DNA of 47,931 nt, taken from Allobosea sp. Its GTDB lineage: Bacteria > Pseudomonadota > Alphaproteobacteria > Rhizobiales > Beijerinckiaceae. The DNA lies in contig JAAEQB010000122.1 of assembly GCA_024231975.1 (NCBI GenBank), positions 1 to 47,931 on the forward strand. Reading direction: 5' to 3'. The notes under the pieces are model-generated. The model saw only the letters and a list, made by a program, of their open reading frames with translations, was not told the origin of the DNA and did not search any database. Positions 24,813 through 33,945 of the stretch are shown here, piece after piece. The translations under genes and the position numbers were made by a program. The number at the start of each line of letters is the position of its first letter. The stretch's first letter is position 1.

Positions 24813-25634
24813 ATGCCGGCTTCACCGAATTTCGGCTATCTCGGCCTCGCTGCGATCATTGTTGCGGCCGGCCTGCAGGGCAGCCCGGCCATTGCACAGG
24901 GGACCAGCCCGGCGCTGCCTTATGGCGGCCGGCTGGCAATACCGTCCGATGCGATCACGTCCGAGCGCCTGGCTCTTGCCGCTGTCGCGCTGAACCCGGC
25001 CATTCTCGACGACGATGATTTCTACGCCAATCTGGCGGTCAAATATCTCTGCGACGATGCGCTGCGGAGCTTCGGCAGCGAATTCCAGGCCTCGGGAACC
25101 TTCGCCGACTTCCGGGCCGAGACGCGCTCCAAGCTCGCGGCCTCGATGCGGGGGACGCGCCGCAGCTTCCAGATGAAATCCGGCGGGCGGCTCGAAACCT
25201 ACGACGTCGCCAACCAGCGTTTCCCGATCAGCGCCAGCTTCTGGAGCAAGAGCTATGGTCAGCCCACCAATGTCGTGACGATCGAGGGACGCAGCGACAC
25301 CGCGCCCACCTGTCCCCAGGTCTTTCGTCGTCCGGGCCTGCCGAAGCCCAGTGGCAGCTATGCCCGGTTCTGGCGCATCGAGCTCGACCGGCCGGTCGAC
25401 CTGTTCCCCTTCCCGATCGATTCCAACCGCGCTCAGACGCTGGTCGCCACGGCGGATCGCGGCGTCGACATCGAACTCGATCTCGAGCTCACCGGAGCCC
25501 GGCGGATCGAGGGCTTCGGCAACAGGCGCTCGATCACGGTCACGGGGCGCGTGCTCAAGGTCCGGGTCTTCAGCACGCGCCTGCGGCAGATGAAATATGG
25601 CGACCAGCGGCCGCTCTTTGAAATTCCGTCCTAG
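24813..25634 (+). CDS. Secreted protein of unknown function
   Basis: A 273-residue protein with GAGGGAG before its ATG. LGLAAIIVAAGLQGSPAIAQ is a signal peptide with an AIAQG cleavage site. The mature part has many beta-type stretches (VVTIEGRSDTAPTC, DIELDLELTGARRIEG, VTGRVLKVRVFS) and two Cys. It is 12 bp upstream of the PAP2-like gene, so the pair is co-expressed. No family recognised; a periplasmic beta-sandwich is a fair guess. Confidence 0.65.
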   Translation: MPASPNFGYLGLAAIIVAAGLQGSPAIAQGTSPALPYGGRLAIPSDAITSERLALAAVALNPAILDDDDFYANLAVKYLCDDALRSFGSEFQASGTFADFRAETRSKLAASMRGTRRSFQMKSGGRLETYDVANQRFPISASFWSKSYGQPTNVVTIEGRSDTAPTCPQVFRRPGLPKPSGSYARFWRIELDRPVDLFPFPIDSNRAQTLVATADRGVDIELDLELTGARRIEGFGNRRSITVTGRVLKVRVFSTRLRQMKYGDQRPLFEIPS

Positions 25635-25646
25635 AGGAGGATTGCT

Positions 25647-27050
25647 ATGAAGCGACAGGAGATGCCCGAGGCGTCCCGCGAGCCGGATGTGCCCCGGTCC
25701 CGAATCCACGATGCCAATCGCCGCGCACTCGACGCGATTGCGCTGGAATGGCGCTGTGTCACCACGCAGGATCAGGCGCGCCGGCTGGACGACGCCTATG
25801 ACGCCATCGCGGCAAGCGCGGCCGAGCCATCCTGCGAGATGCGCCGGATCGATCTGGCGGACGGCGCCGCAGATCGGCTCCGCACTGTCTTCGGCAGCGG
25901 CACCGTCCGCACCGTCGCCTATGATGCCGAACTGGCGACGGCCCATCTCGCCGCAAAGGATGCGCTCGAACAACGCCGCGCAGGATCGCTAGACGCGCCC
26001 GACGGCGACCTTGCCGACGATTATCGCCGCGCGCTCGGGCGCGGAGCCGATATTCCCGGCCAGGACCTGTTTCACCTGAGCTCCGCTTTCGCCGATGGTC
26101 GCGTCGATACCGAACAGATGCTGGTGCATCGCAGGCAGTCCGCGGCGTCCTGCGACGGGCGAACGGTCGCGGAGCAGCTCGCATCCGGATTTGCCGGGCA
26201 TGAGGGCGATGCCGCGCTGATGCGGTGGTGCCAGTTCGACAATCCCAACGCCATCGTTCCGCTCGGCCGGGTCGCCGGGACGCTGGCATCGGCGCTGGAG
26301 AGCCCCGCAGCGGAGCCCTGGAAGGCCAAGGGTTATTACGCCGGCTACAGCAACTATCTCGCGCCCGAGGAGATCGGTGTGGCGGAGATCCTGTCGCCGC
26401 CGCCCGAGCCCGGCAGCGACGCCTATCGACTCGACCTCGATGCCGTCCGCACCGCCAATCGCGAGCGCAGCGCCGCGCAGATGGAGGCGGCGCGGCTGGA
26501 CGCCGAGATGAGTGCGTTCCGGTTCGCCGACGTGCTCGGACCCGGCTTCGCCCCGGAGACCGTGCCGTTTTCGGCCGGGTTCCTTCGCCAGGCCTTTCTC
26601 GATAGCGACAATGCCATCGCCTCGGTCAAGGCCAGCGTCGGGCGGGCACGCCCTTTCATGGTCGACCCGGAGATCGTGACGATCGTCGAACAGCCGCCAA
26701 ACGCGTCATTCCCCAGCGGCCATTCGGCCTTCGGGCATCTCAATGCCAGGCTTCTGGCGCGTGCTGTGCCGGAGCAGGCCGACGCCCTGCTGGCGCGCGG
26801 CGACGCCTATGCGGCTCGCCGCGTCATCGCCGGCGTGCATTTTCCGAGCGACCTCGAAGGCGGCCGCGAGGCCGCGATCCAGGCCGAGCGGATGCTGATG
26901 GACGATCCACGCTTCCAGCGCGATTTCGAACGTGCCCGATCGGAACTGCGGCAGGCCCTGGGCCTGGACGAGGCTGTTGTCCTGCCCGCTAGGGAATGCA
27001 GCATGTCGTCGGCGTATCAGGATCTGCGTCGCACCGACGAGGGGCTCTGA
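25647..27050 (+). CDS. PAP2-type phosphatase with an unusual N-terminal domain
   Basis: A 467-residue protein with GAGGAGG at the right distance. The C-terminal third has the complete PAP2/class A acid phosphatase signature: K328 with R-x-R-P in KASVGRARP, P356-S-G-H359-S in the second block, and R-R-V-I-A-G-V-H398-F-P-S-D402 in the third. It should hydrolyse phosphomonoesters or similar. No signal peptide or transmembrane helix is seen, unlike lipid phosphatases and secreted class A enzymes, so it is probably cytoplasmic. Residues about 26-150 resemble the protein encoded at 30963-31685 (see findings). It converges on the HerA gene with only 15 bp between. Confidence 0.8.
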   Translation: MKRQEMPEASREPDVPRSRIHDANRRALDAIALEWRCVTTQDQARRLDDAYDAIAASAAEPSCEMRRIDLADGAADRLRTVFGSGTVRTVAYDAELATAHLAAKDALEQRRAGSLDAPDGDLADDYRRALGRGADIPGQDLFHLSSAFADGRVDTEQMLVHRRQSAASCDGRTVAEQLASGFAGHEGDAALMRWCQFDNPNAIVPLGRVAGTLASALESPAAEPWKAKGYYAGYSNYLAPEEIGVAEILSPPPEPGSDAYRLDLDAVRTANRERSAAQMEAARLDAEMSAFRFADVLGPGFAPETVPFSAGFLRQAFLDSDNAIASVKASVGRARPFMVDPEIVTIVEQPPNASFPSGHSAFGHLNARLLARAVPEQADALLARGDAYAARRVIAGVHFPSDLEGGREAAIQAERMLMDDPRFQRDFERARSELRQALGLDEAVVLPARECSMSSAYQDLRRTDEGL

Positions 27051-27065
27051 TCGGCATGGTGCGGC

Positions 27066-30000
27066 TCAGGTCGCTGCAGCGCTCGTATCGGTTCCCTCTC
27101 GTGCGGAGTGCAGCGCCCGGGCCAGGATCCCGGCACGTTGCTGGAGATACTGCGCTGCCGGTGGGGTCTTTGCAGTACGACGATAATGATTGAGCTGGTG
27201 CAGGGCATAGCAATAGGCTGCGCCCATCTTCATCTCCCAGGTCGCCTCTGGAAAGCTGCCACGGGCGACCCATTGCGCTTGGGCGACGAGATCGCCGGGT
27301 TCGCCAGCCTCGGCGAGCCGGCTTTGGAAAATCTCGGTCTGTTCGGGATGGCGCGAAATCAGGCTGCCGACGTCATAGCGATAGGCGCAAGGGGTCCGGC
27401 AATCGGTGCAGCCGGGAAATGGCAGGTCCATCGGCGGTTGCGGCCTCTGCGCGGTTGCAACGGCTTGGGCGAAGCGGGTCAGCGCTTGTGAAGCCATGTC
27501 CCGGCTGCCGGACGCCGACGGGACTGCGTCGAGACGACTGGCCAATTCGTCGCCGCGCCGCAGGATCTCCGCCATCTCCGGAAAGCGCCAGGCGCCGTAG
27601 GCTCCGCGCGACTCGATTTCGTCGGCGAGCAGCGCGGCGAAGACGCGGCCGGCCGCGCCGGTCGCGCCGCAGCGTTCGCAGGCGGCCACGAACCGCTCGC
27701 CGTAGAGCCTGGCGACCGCCATCAGCTCTGTCGGCTGGTCCGCGGCCCGCAGATAGACTGCATTGAATGCCTGCACGAGGCCGTGGAAGGCCGCCGGACG
27801 GCGCTTCTGCATCGCGTCGAGCATGGCGCCGCCATTTGGCTCCGCGCCGGAATGCGCCCGCGCCAGATCGGCCTCGCGCACCTTGGGCGCGCTTTCCTTG
27901 GCGGGCGAGAGCGGCACCTTGAGCAGGACCGGATTCAGCAGCCGCTCGGCATAAACGATCGCCTCGCCCTTCTGGAGCCGGGCGAGATGATCGATCTGGC
28001 CCTGATCGAGATTCATCGTGGTGCCGACGGCCTCGCGGTCGTCCTTGGCCAGCAGGCGATGAATGATCTTCAGATTGGTGTTCTTGATCGCATCGGGCAC
28101 GAGCTTCACCGGGATCTGCTCGGCCATCAGGATGCCTTCGCCGTAGGCGCGGATCTCGGACAGGATGTTGGTGAAGACCTCGATGGCACGGCCTTTGGGA
28201 TTGGCGTTCTCGCCGCCCTGTTCCATGCCGACATTGCGCAGCAGCCGGTGCGCCTCCTCGATCAGCGTGACGTGCCGCAACTTGCCTGGAGCCGCATCCG
28301 CGGGAGCCCCGTCCTGGCCGGCATGGCTTCGGCCCTCGTGATATTCGGCGAGCCGGATGAGCAGAAGCCCGATCAGGAAGGCCTTCTCGTCATCGCTGAC
28401 CAGCGCCTTCAGTTCGATGATGCAGGGCGCCCCGAACAGCTCCTCGGCGCTGTGGGAGCGGCGCGTATTGAACATCGGGCCCTTGCCGCCGCTGCCCTTC
28501 AACTGGCCCAGCCGCGCGACGAGGCCCGCCGTGACGTCCATCTTGATGCGGCTGTCATAGCCCATGCGGTCGATGACGACCCGGACCTTGCGTTCGAGAT
28601 CGTCGAGCGTCGGAAAGGCGAGGCCTCCCGCAGCCTCGCCGCCGCGCAGATTGGTGTTGTCGGCGAGGTCCCAGCCGCGATCGACGTAAGTCTCCTCGAT
28701 GCTCTGTTCGAGAATATAGGGCATCGGCGCGTAGAGCACGAAGGCGGCCGAGAAGAGCTGCTTGAGATAGTCGATATGCGATTGCACCAGCGTGCCGGCG
28801 GGAACCTCGAACGGGTTCAGGCGCAAGGGCGCCAACGTCTCGTTGCCGACAGTGAAGATGCGCGGCGGCCGCCTGGCGAAGCGCGGATCGGCGAGCAGCT
28901 CGCGATATTCCGATTTCGCGGATTCGACGACGAGGAAGGGAATGTCGTTGGCCGCGAGCTGGGCCAGGATCTGGAAGCAGGTGTTGGTCTTGCCGCTGCC
29001 GGTGACGCCGACGATCAGCCCGTGCGCGGTCAGGTCGTCCAGCGGCATCGCGAGCTGATTGCCGCTCGGGCGGCCCTCCGCGAGGATTTCGCCGATGTCG
29101 AGGCTGCGCCGGGAGCCGTCGTCCCGGATCGCGATCGGCTGGGCTCCGAAGGCGGCGTGGCCGACGATCTCGTAGCCGGGAAACTCCTGCGCGGGCGGGG
29201 TGACCATCCAGGCGAGCTGCCGGCTGGACAACGGCAATGGCGTCGTCGCGGTTGCCTGGCCCTGCAGACAGGGCGTGGCCCGCATCGGGTCCGGCAGGGA
29301 GAGCGCGCCGCTGAGGCCGCTCTGCAGCAGGGCGGCGCCGCGATCGGCGACCTCCGCCTCGGGTGCCGAGAACCAGGCGTCGACCTCCCACATGCCGTAG
29401 AGCATGCCGTCATCGTAGCGCTCGCGGACGGTCTCGAGCAGGGCGACATAGCGGTCGCGCTCGCGGTCCAGCGCAGCCGCTCCCTGCAGCGCGGGCTGAC
29501 GCGTCACACCGGTCAGGATGCGGTCGAATTCGCCTGCCCAGGCGGTCGTGTCATGGCGCGGCTGCGGCCGCGCCCGCACCAGATAGCGCCATTTGCGCCC
29601 CACAAGCCCGCGGCAGAGCCTGTCGAGCACATGGCCGGGGGCATCCGCATCCGGCGGGCTCGGCGCTCCCGTGATCTGGCGCATATGCGGGTGGCGTTCG
29701 CGCAGGGAAAGCGCGTTGCCGCCGGTGGCGACGAGATTGCGCAGGGCGCTGGAAAGGACCGGCTGGAGATCGGCATCCCGACCGTCCGATCTCTCCGCAC
29801 CGAAACGGCATTCGATCGCGGTTCCGGTTCCCGTCAGCGAGAACGCCCAGGACGGGTGCAGGCCATGCATCCCGGTCACCAGCTCCTCGACCGCTTTCGA
29901 CAATTCGCCGACAGATTCGCCCCAGAAACGGGCGTGCCTCAGCAGCCGCGTGAACTGCATCGAGCGGAACAGCGCCTCGAACTCGGCCTCGCCGGGCCTT

Positions 30001-30095
30001 GCGAAGAAAGCCCCGACGGCGTCGCGGTCAGCCTTGGTCAGGTCGGCGATCTGGTAGGGGAAGTCATGGGCCATCGGTCGCTGGGTCCCGCCCAT
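27066..30095 (-). CDS. HerA/VirB4-type ATPase
   Basis: A 1009-residue protein; ATG at 30095 lies 2 bp after the previous stop, and a second ATG seven codons later is possible. The ATPase core has Walker A GVTGSGKTNT at 363-372, the following FLVVESAKSEYREL typical of the HerA/DUF87 family, LRLNPFE at 425-431 and Walker B HVTLIEEAHRLL at 608-619, then a LMAEQIPVKL segment. The first 360 residues and last 250 are unique. A C-x2-C-x3-C cluster (CTDCRTPC) near residue 915 may bind zinc. Such ATPases form hexamers that pump DNA or protein. No NurA nuclease is adjacent; the partner is a membrane protein, suggesting work at the membrane. Confidence 0.85.
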   Translation of the reverse strand: MGGTQRPMAHDFPYQIADLTKADRDAVGAFFARPGEAEFEALFRSMQFTRLLRHARFWGESVGELSKAVEELVTGMHGLHPSWAFSLTGTGTAIECRFGAERSDGRDADLQPVLSSALRNLVATGGNALSLRERHPHMRQITGAPSPPDADAPGHVLDRLCRGLVGRKWRYLVRARPQPRHDTTAWAGEFDRILTGVTRQPALQGAAALDRERDRYVALLETVRERYDDGMLYGMWEVDAWFSAPEAEVADRGAALLQSGLSGALSLPDPMRATPCLQGQATATTPLPLSSRQLAWMVTPPAQEFPGYEIVGHAAFGAQPIAIRDDGSRRSLDIGEILAEGRPSGNQLAMPLDDLTAHGLIVGVTGSGKTNTCFQILAQLAANDIPFLVVESAKSEYRELLADPRFARRPPRIFTVGNETLAPLRLNPFEVPAGTLVQSHIDYLKQLFSAAFVLYAPMPYILEQSIEETYVDRGWDLADNTNLRGGEAAGGLAFPTLDDLERKVRVVIDRMGYDSRIKMDVTAGLVARLGQLKGSGGKGPMFNTRRSHSAEELFGAPCIIELKALVSDDEKAFLIGLLLIRLAEYHEGRSHAGQDGAPADAAPGKLRHVTLIEEAHRLLRNVGMEQGGENANPKGRAIEVFTNILSEIRAYGEGILMAEQIPVKLVPDAIKNTNLKIIHRLLAKDDREAVGTTMNLDQGQIDHLARLQKGEAIVYAERLLNPVLLKVPLSPAKESAPKVREADLARAHSGAEPNGGAMLDAMQKRRPAAFHGLVQAFNAVYLRAADQPTELMAVARLYGERFVAACERCGATGAAGRVFAALLADEIESRGAYGAWRFPEMAEILRRGDELASRLDAVPSASGSRDMASQALTRFAQAVATAQRPQPPMDLPFPGCTDCRTPCAYRYDVGSLISRHPEQTEIFQSRLAEAGEPGDLVAQAQWVARGSFPEATWEMKMGAAYCYALHQLNHYRRTAKTPPAAQYLQQRAGILARALHSAREGTDTSAAAT

Positions 30096-30097
30096 GC

Positions 30098-30952
30098 TCA
30101 GAGGTTTTGCAGGCGGCGGCGCAATTCGCGCGTGATCTGGGTTCCAGTCCTCATGTCGACGCCGGATTCGACCTGGAAGACGCCCCTGGCGTCGAGATGG
30201 CCGTAGAAGGTGACGAGTTGTCCTGCGAACAGAGGCAGGTTCGGCTCGCCGACAAGCCGAAAATCGACCTCGTCGCGCGGCCCGGTCGCTTGGCGGGCCT
30301 GGAGGCCGCCGGCGGCGCCACCCGGCAGGGGGCCACGCAACTGGTCGGTCAGGCGGACCGGCCCGCCTGCAGCTCCCGATCCCTGCGCCTGGCGCTCCAG
30401 GCGGCCATTGCGGACCGGAACGCCGCGCTGTTCGTCGAGGCGCGAAGCGTGGACACGCGCCTCGAACAATTCGCGGATGTTGCGATGGATGAAGCCGATC
30501 GGGATGAGGAGCTTCAGTAGGTTCCAGATCATGCGCAGGCCGAGCCCGCCGGCATCGGATAGCATCCCGGACCCCTGACGCCTGCCGCCGCCGGCCATGG
30601 TCTGGAAGCCGATCACCCCGATCGCGATCGCCGCGATCACGCCCAATATGCTCGTGCCGAAGACCTGGAAGCTCAAGAGGCCTGCGACCAGGTTCGACAG
30701 GATGGTCGGCCCGATCCAGAGCAGCAGCGCGATGACCGGCACGACCACGATAGCCGTCAGGACGAAGGGCAGCACGTCCTGGAGAAAGGCCGCGTTGAGA
30801 ATCCAGCCCCAGAGTCCGGGCCTTCCGCCATAGCGTTCGGTGATCTCGATCGTATTGATCACCCCGGTGCGTGCCGTGTCGGTCCAGGCCGCCTGCGGCA
30901 GGACCCGGTTCGCGTTTGGTCGCAGCGATCCGGCTGGGCGGGAGGAGGTCAT
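30098..30952 (-). CDS. Membrane protein paired with the HerA-like ATPase
   Basis: A 284-residue protein. Three hydrophobic segments (VLPFVLTAIVVVPVIALLLW, VFGTSILGVIAAIAIGVIGF and a weaker MIWNLLKLLIPIGF) place it in the inner membrane. The C-terminal 120 residues are soluble, with LPLFAGQLVTFYGHLDARGV and TGTQITRELRRRL, perhaps an OB-like beta barrel. No family recognised. It is followed after 2 bp by the ATPase gene and could dock that ATPase at the membrane. Confidence 0.65.
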   Translation of the reverse strand: MTSSRPAGSLRPNANRVLPQAAWTDTARTGVINTIEITERYGGRPGLWGWILNAAFLQDVLPFVLTAIVVVPVIALLLWIGPTILSNLVAGLLSFQVFGTSILGVIAAIAIGVIGFQTMAGGGRRQGSGMLSDAGGLGLRMIWNLLKLLIPIGFIHRNIRELFEARVHASRLDEQRGVPVRNGRLERQAQGSGAAGGPVRLTDQLRGPLPGGAAGGLQARQATGPRDEVDFRLVGEPNLPLFAGQLVTFYGHLDARGVFQVESGVDMRTGTQITRELRRRLQNL

Positions 30953-30962
30953 CCTGCGGGTC

Positions 30963-31685
30963 CTATTTCGAGCGCTTCAGTTCGGTGTCGACGACGTTCT
31001 CGAAAGCTTTGGCGACCTCGTCTTGCGAGGGGGCGGCGGCCGGGTTCTGGAATGCCTGCCAGCGCGCCAGCTGGAGCCATTCGGGTACGTCGCCCCAGGC
31101 CATTTCCGAATATTTATGGCTGTCGTCGCCATAGACCTCATGCAGTTGGTCATGTGCGCTGCGGCCGCTGCCGACCGCGAGCGGGCCGGGCCGGGTCACT
31201 TCGAGGTTCTCCGGATCGAGGACGTGGTCGCGATGCTCGCGGATCGGGAACTGGCGGTGATGCACGGGATGGCGAGGGATCTCGACTTCGCGTCCGAGCC
31301 CTTGCCGAAGCCGGTTGAACACCGCGCGGCCGCTCGCTTCGGGATGGCGGTCCTGGTAGCGCGCGGCTGCGGGCTCGGCCGCCTCATAGGCGGCAAACAA
31401 TGTCGCGTCATAGGCGAGCGGCATGACCGCGCCGGTCTCGATCACTTCGCTCAGCTGTGTCAGCCGGGCATCCGTCGTCGTGAGCGTCACCGGTTCGCCG
31501 GCGGCGTGGTCGCCGCGCGGCGGCGTCAGCCCGGCATCGACCCGGCGGACATATTCGGCGACGCCTTCGTCGCGCCAGCTCAGCGGCATGGCATCCAGCC
31601 GCGCCTGATTGCGGGCTTCCAGCCCCTCGGTGTCCCGTGTGGCGGCATGCGCCTCGATCTCGCGCCCAATGTTGCGTTTCGCCAT
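30963..31685 (-). CDS. Unknown protein sharing a domain with the PAP2-type phosphatase
   Basis: A 240-residue hydrophilic protein. Residues about 28-130 (ARLDAMPLSWRDEG, VRRVDAG, GAVMPLAYDATLFAAYEAAE, GLGREVEIPRH) align in order with residues 26-150 of the protein encoded at 25647-27050. The end has His-rich HPVHHRQFPIREHRDH. No signal peptide, membrane segment or catalytic motif recognised. It lies 10 bp upstream of the membrane-protein gene and 30 bp downstream of a charged-protein gene in the same leftward unit. Confidence 0.65.
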   Translation of the reverse strand: MAKRNIGREIEAHAATRDTEGLEARNQARLDAMPLSWRDEGVAEYVRRVDAGLTPPRGDHAAGEPVTLTTTDARLTQLSEVIETGAVMPLAYDATLFAAYEAAEPAAARYQDRHPEASGRAVFNRLRQGLGREVEIPRHPVHHRQFPIREHRDHVLDPENLEVTRPGPLAVGSGRSAHDQLHEVYGDDSHKYSEMAWGDVPEWLQLARWQAFQNPAAAPSQDEVAKAFENVVDTELKRSK

Positions 31686-31715
31686 GGCGGCGGGTTCCTT
31701 CCCAAAATGGCGGTT

Positions 31716-32558
31716 TCAGTCGCGAAGTTTCCGATGGCTGTTGAAGACCAGGTCATTGAACTCTTCATGGGCCTCTATCGACCGGGCATACCAGGCCTGC
31801 CGCCCCTCATCCTTGAAGAAGGGATCATTCGCGATGTCATCGAACCCGTCATTCATCTTGCGCCAGACGTCGCGGTCCTCCGGGCGCAGATAGGTGCCGT
31901 CCTCCTTCTCGCGCTCTTCTCGCTCGTAGCGGGCGGGAAAGGCGCGATGCTCGGCCATTTCCCGTTCTGCCCGCTGCCAGAAGGCCGCCCGCTCCTCGCT
32001 GGTGGCTTCCCAGCCCTGCTGGTTCTCCTCGGCCAGTTCGGCCTGGCGCTGCTCGAAATTGCGCCAGACCCGGTCATGCCGTTCCTCGGGGCTTTCGGGC
32101 GCAGCCTCCTCCGCAGCCGGACGATCGCCGCCATCATGCTCGGGCATGGCCGGCTCGGCTGTCTCCGTGGCATCGCCCTCGCGATCCGTCATCTGTGCGT
32201 CGTGCCGCTCGGCCCGGTCGTTCCCGTCGGCCAGATCGACGCCTTCCCGTTCTTGCCCGTTCTCCAGTCGCGGCTCGCCGAGATTACCGATCTCGGCTTG
32301 CCGGTTGCTCACGCTCGCGGCTCCGTCACGCCATTCGGCCGCGCCGCCGTTGCTGTCGGTGCTATTTCGCGCTTCAAAATGATCGGCGCGCTCGTTTCCG
32401 GCTGCCAGGTCGAACTCGGCGCGTTCCGCGAACCCGTCGAACTTGAACAGGCCGGCATCGACGACGTCGCCGCGCTCGCCCTGGAGGCCCGCGGCCTCGC
32501 CGGAACCGAGGCTGGTCCACGCCGCGTCGCCGGCTTCATGCGAAGGACCACCCTGCAT
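31716..32558 (-). CDS. Highly charged protein of unknown function
   Basis: A 280-residue acidic protein, dense in Glu, Asp, Arg and Gly, first in the leftward unit that ends with the HerA gene. The first 130 residues look disordered. Residues about 150-280 (RVWRNFEQRQAELAEENQQG, AAFWQRAEREMAEH, DDIANDPFFKDEGRQAWYAR) look helical. Trp and acidic residues recur. No recognised family. Confidence 0.6.
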   Translation of the reverse strand: MQGGPSHEAGDAAWTSLGSGEAAGLQGERGDVVDAGLFKFDGFAERAEFDLAAGNERADHFEARNSTDSNGGAAEWRDGAASVSNRQAEIGNLGEPRLENGQEREGVDLADGNDRAERHDAQMTDREGDATETAEPAMPEHDGGDRPAAEEAAPESPEERHDRVWRNFEQRQAELAEENQQGWEATSEERAAFWQRAEREMAEHRAFPARYEREEREKEDGTYLRPEDRDVWRKMNDGFDDIANDPFFKDEGRQAWYARSIEAHEEFNDLVFNSHRKLRD

Positions 32559-32736
32559 CTGTCCCGCCTCCCTGTGATCCCTGCCATCGGCGCGCCGTGG
32601 ACTGCCTCACTCATATCGCGTCGTGGCGTGCTCTGCGATAAACTCTGCTGAACTGTCCCGAAGACCGTGGTGCAGGCCCTTACGGCATCCCGGCATTGAA
32701 ACTATCGTCGTCTTGCAGATCAAGCGGAGAACGAGC

Positions 32737-33387
32737 ATGCCTTCAGCTCGACGACATCAAGATGATACCGCTTCCGAGGCGGCCGGCGGCGAGGCCGAGC
32801 AGGCGGAACAGCGCAGCAGCCGGACCGGCGAAAACATTGCCGCGCCGCGCTATGTCCATGGCCTGAACAAGGGCGGGCTCGACGAGATCCTCGCGACCGG
32901 GCGCCTGAACAGCAGCGAGGCCGCCATGATCGCGGGCGGCGTGCCCCGGGTCAATGCGCTGCGCGGTGACTTCGGTTCGCTTCACGAAACCATGAACTGG
33001 CACGACCCCGACAAAATCTTCATCGAGTTCACGACCGAGGTCGAGCCGCCCTATCATCCCGCCTATGCGCGCTGGAGCGGCCTCGAGAACGACTATCTCC
33101 CGATCGCGGTCACGGGCGTCTTCGACGGCAGCGGGAGGCGGTTGGATGCGACGGGCGCGGAGTCGTCCCGCCAGGACCCGCCAAGGCTGGAGGCGAACCG
33201 CGACGCCAGCCTTGCAATCTGCCGGCAGGAGCTCGAGCATATGGGCATCGAGATCGCCCCTGCCGTGCTGGCGCGGGCCTTTCCGGCGCAGGAGCCTCTT
33301 GGCGAGGTGGTCGCTTCTGACGAAGCTGGTCGAGACGAGTCCCGAGACCGGGCGCGGCCGGCTGCTGATGACGGGGGCGAGCGCTGA
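32737..33387 (+). CDS. Unknown protein, possibly of the ADP-ribosyltransferase fold
   Basis: A 216-residue protein from an ATG after GGAG. Between disordered ends lies a compact domain: RYVHGLNKGGLDEILATGRL, then SSEAAMIAGG, IFIEFTTEVEPPYHP and PIAVTGVFD. The opening H-G plus 'L-x-x-I-L-x-x-G' resembles the 'HGT...I...G' start of ADP-ribosyltransferase-like toxins (HYD1 type), and 'I-E-F-x-T' resembles their later strand, but the catalytic Glu is not clear. This is a weak resemblance. It opens the rightward unit leading to the CHAT protease; a DUF4258-like gene follows, which might be its partner. Confidence 0.55.
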   Translation: MPSARRHQDDTASEAAGGEAEQAEQRSSRTGENIAAPRYVHGLNKGGLDEILATGRLNSSEAAMIAGGVPRVNALRGDFGSLHETMNWHDPDKIFIEFTTEVEPPYHPAYARWSGLENDYLPIAVTGVFDGSGRRLDATGAESSRQDPPRLEANRDASLAICRQELEHMGIEIAPAVLARAFPAQEPLGEVVASDEAGRDESRDRARPAADDGGER

Positions 33388-33478
33388 TCGGCCTCGGGTT
33401 CAGCGCTCTTTCGGTCTCTTCAGATGATTTCGGGGGCGCCGGGCATGACATTGGCTTCAGTGCAAATGGAGCATCGCC

Positions 33479-33919
33479 ATGTCCAGTTTCACCCGCCCCG
33501 ATCGCTGCGACGACCTCTCGTCCGATATCGCGCAGCGTCTTACCCGCCATGCTTGCGAACGCTCGATCCAGCGCGCCGTTCCGGCTTTCCTCGTCGAATT
33601 GCTGATCGATTTCGCAAGGCCGGTCCGATGCGGTGCCGCCGATCGCTACGCTCTCGACAAGCGCGGTCGTCAGGAGATCAGGAGCCACCTCGGCCCGCAG
33701 CGCTATCGCGAGATCGACGGCAAGCTCGATTGCTGGGCAGTCGTCGGGGATGATGGCAAGGTCATCACCATTGGCCGCCGCGGCAGGGGGTTCCGCAGCG
33801 CGACGAGATCGAAGATCAGGGGCGCAGCGCAGCGGCGCGCGAGGTGGCTGCCTCGGACGGGCTGCGACGACCTGACCTTGGAAGACCCGTTTCGTATCGG
33901 CCAGAACAGCGCCCGCTGA
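33479..33919 (+). CDS. DUF4258-like small protein
   Basis: A 146-residue protein; GGAGCATCGCC precedes the ATG. Residues 22-105 (TRHACERSIQRAVPAFLVEL, YALDKRGRQEIRSHLG, CWAVVGDDGKVITIGRRGRG) follow the pattern of DUF4258-type proteins: H-A-x-x-R-x-x-Q-R at the start and D-G-x-V-x-T-x-G-x-R at the end. These small proteins often sit in toxin-antitoxin or conflict loci. The last 40 residues are basic and less conserved in appearance. Function unknown. Confidence 0.65.
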   Translation: MSSFTRPDRCDDLSSDIAQRLTRHACERSIQRAVPAFLVELLIDFARPVRCGAADRYALDKRGRQEIRSHLGPQRYREIDGKLDCWAVVGDDGKVITIGRRGRGFRSATRSKIRGAAQRRARWLPRTGCDDLTLEDPFRIGQNSAR

Positions 33920-33945
33920 GGGCTCCAGAGCGAGGTTCGTCTCAG

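Noticed and set aside
27783..30206. Rightward 807-codon open frame
   Set aside because: Antisense to the HerA gene, which has complete Walker motifs; the rightward product has no recognisable domain.
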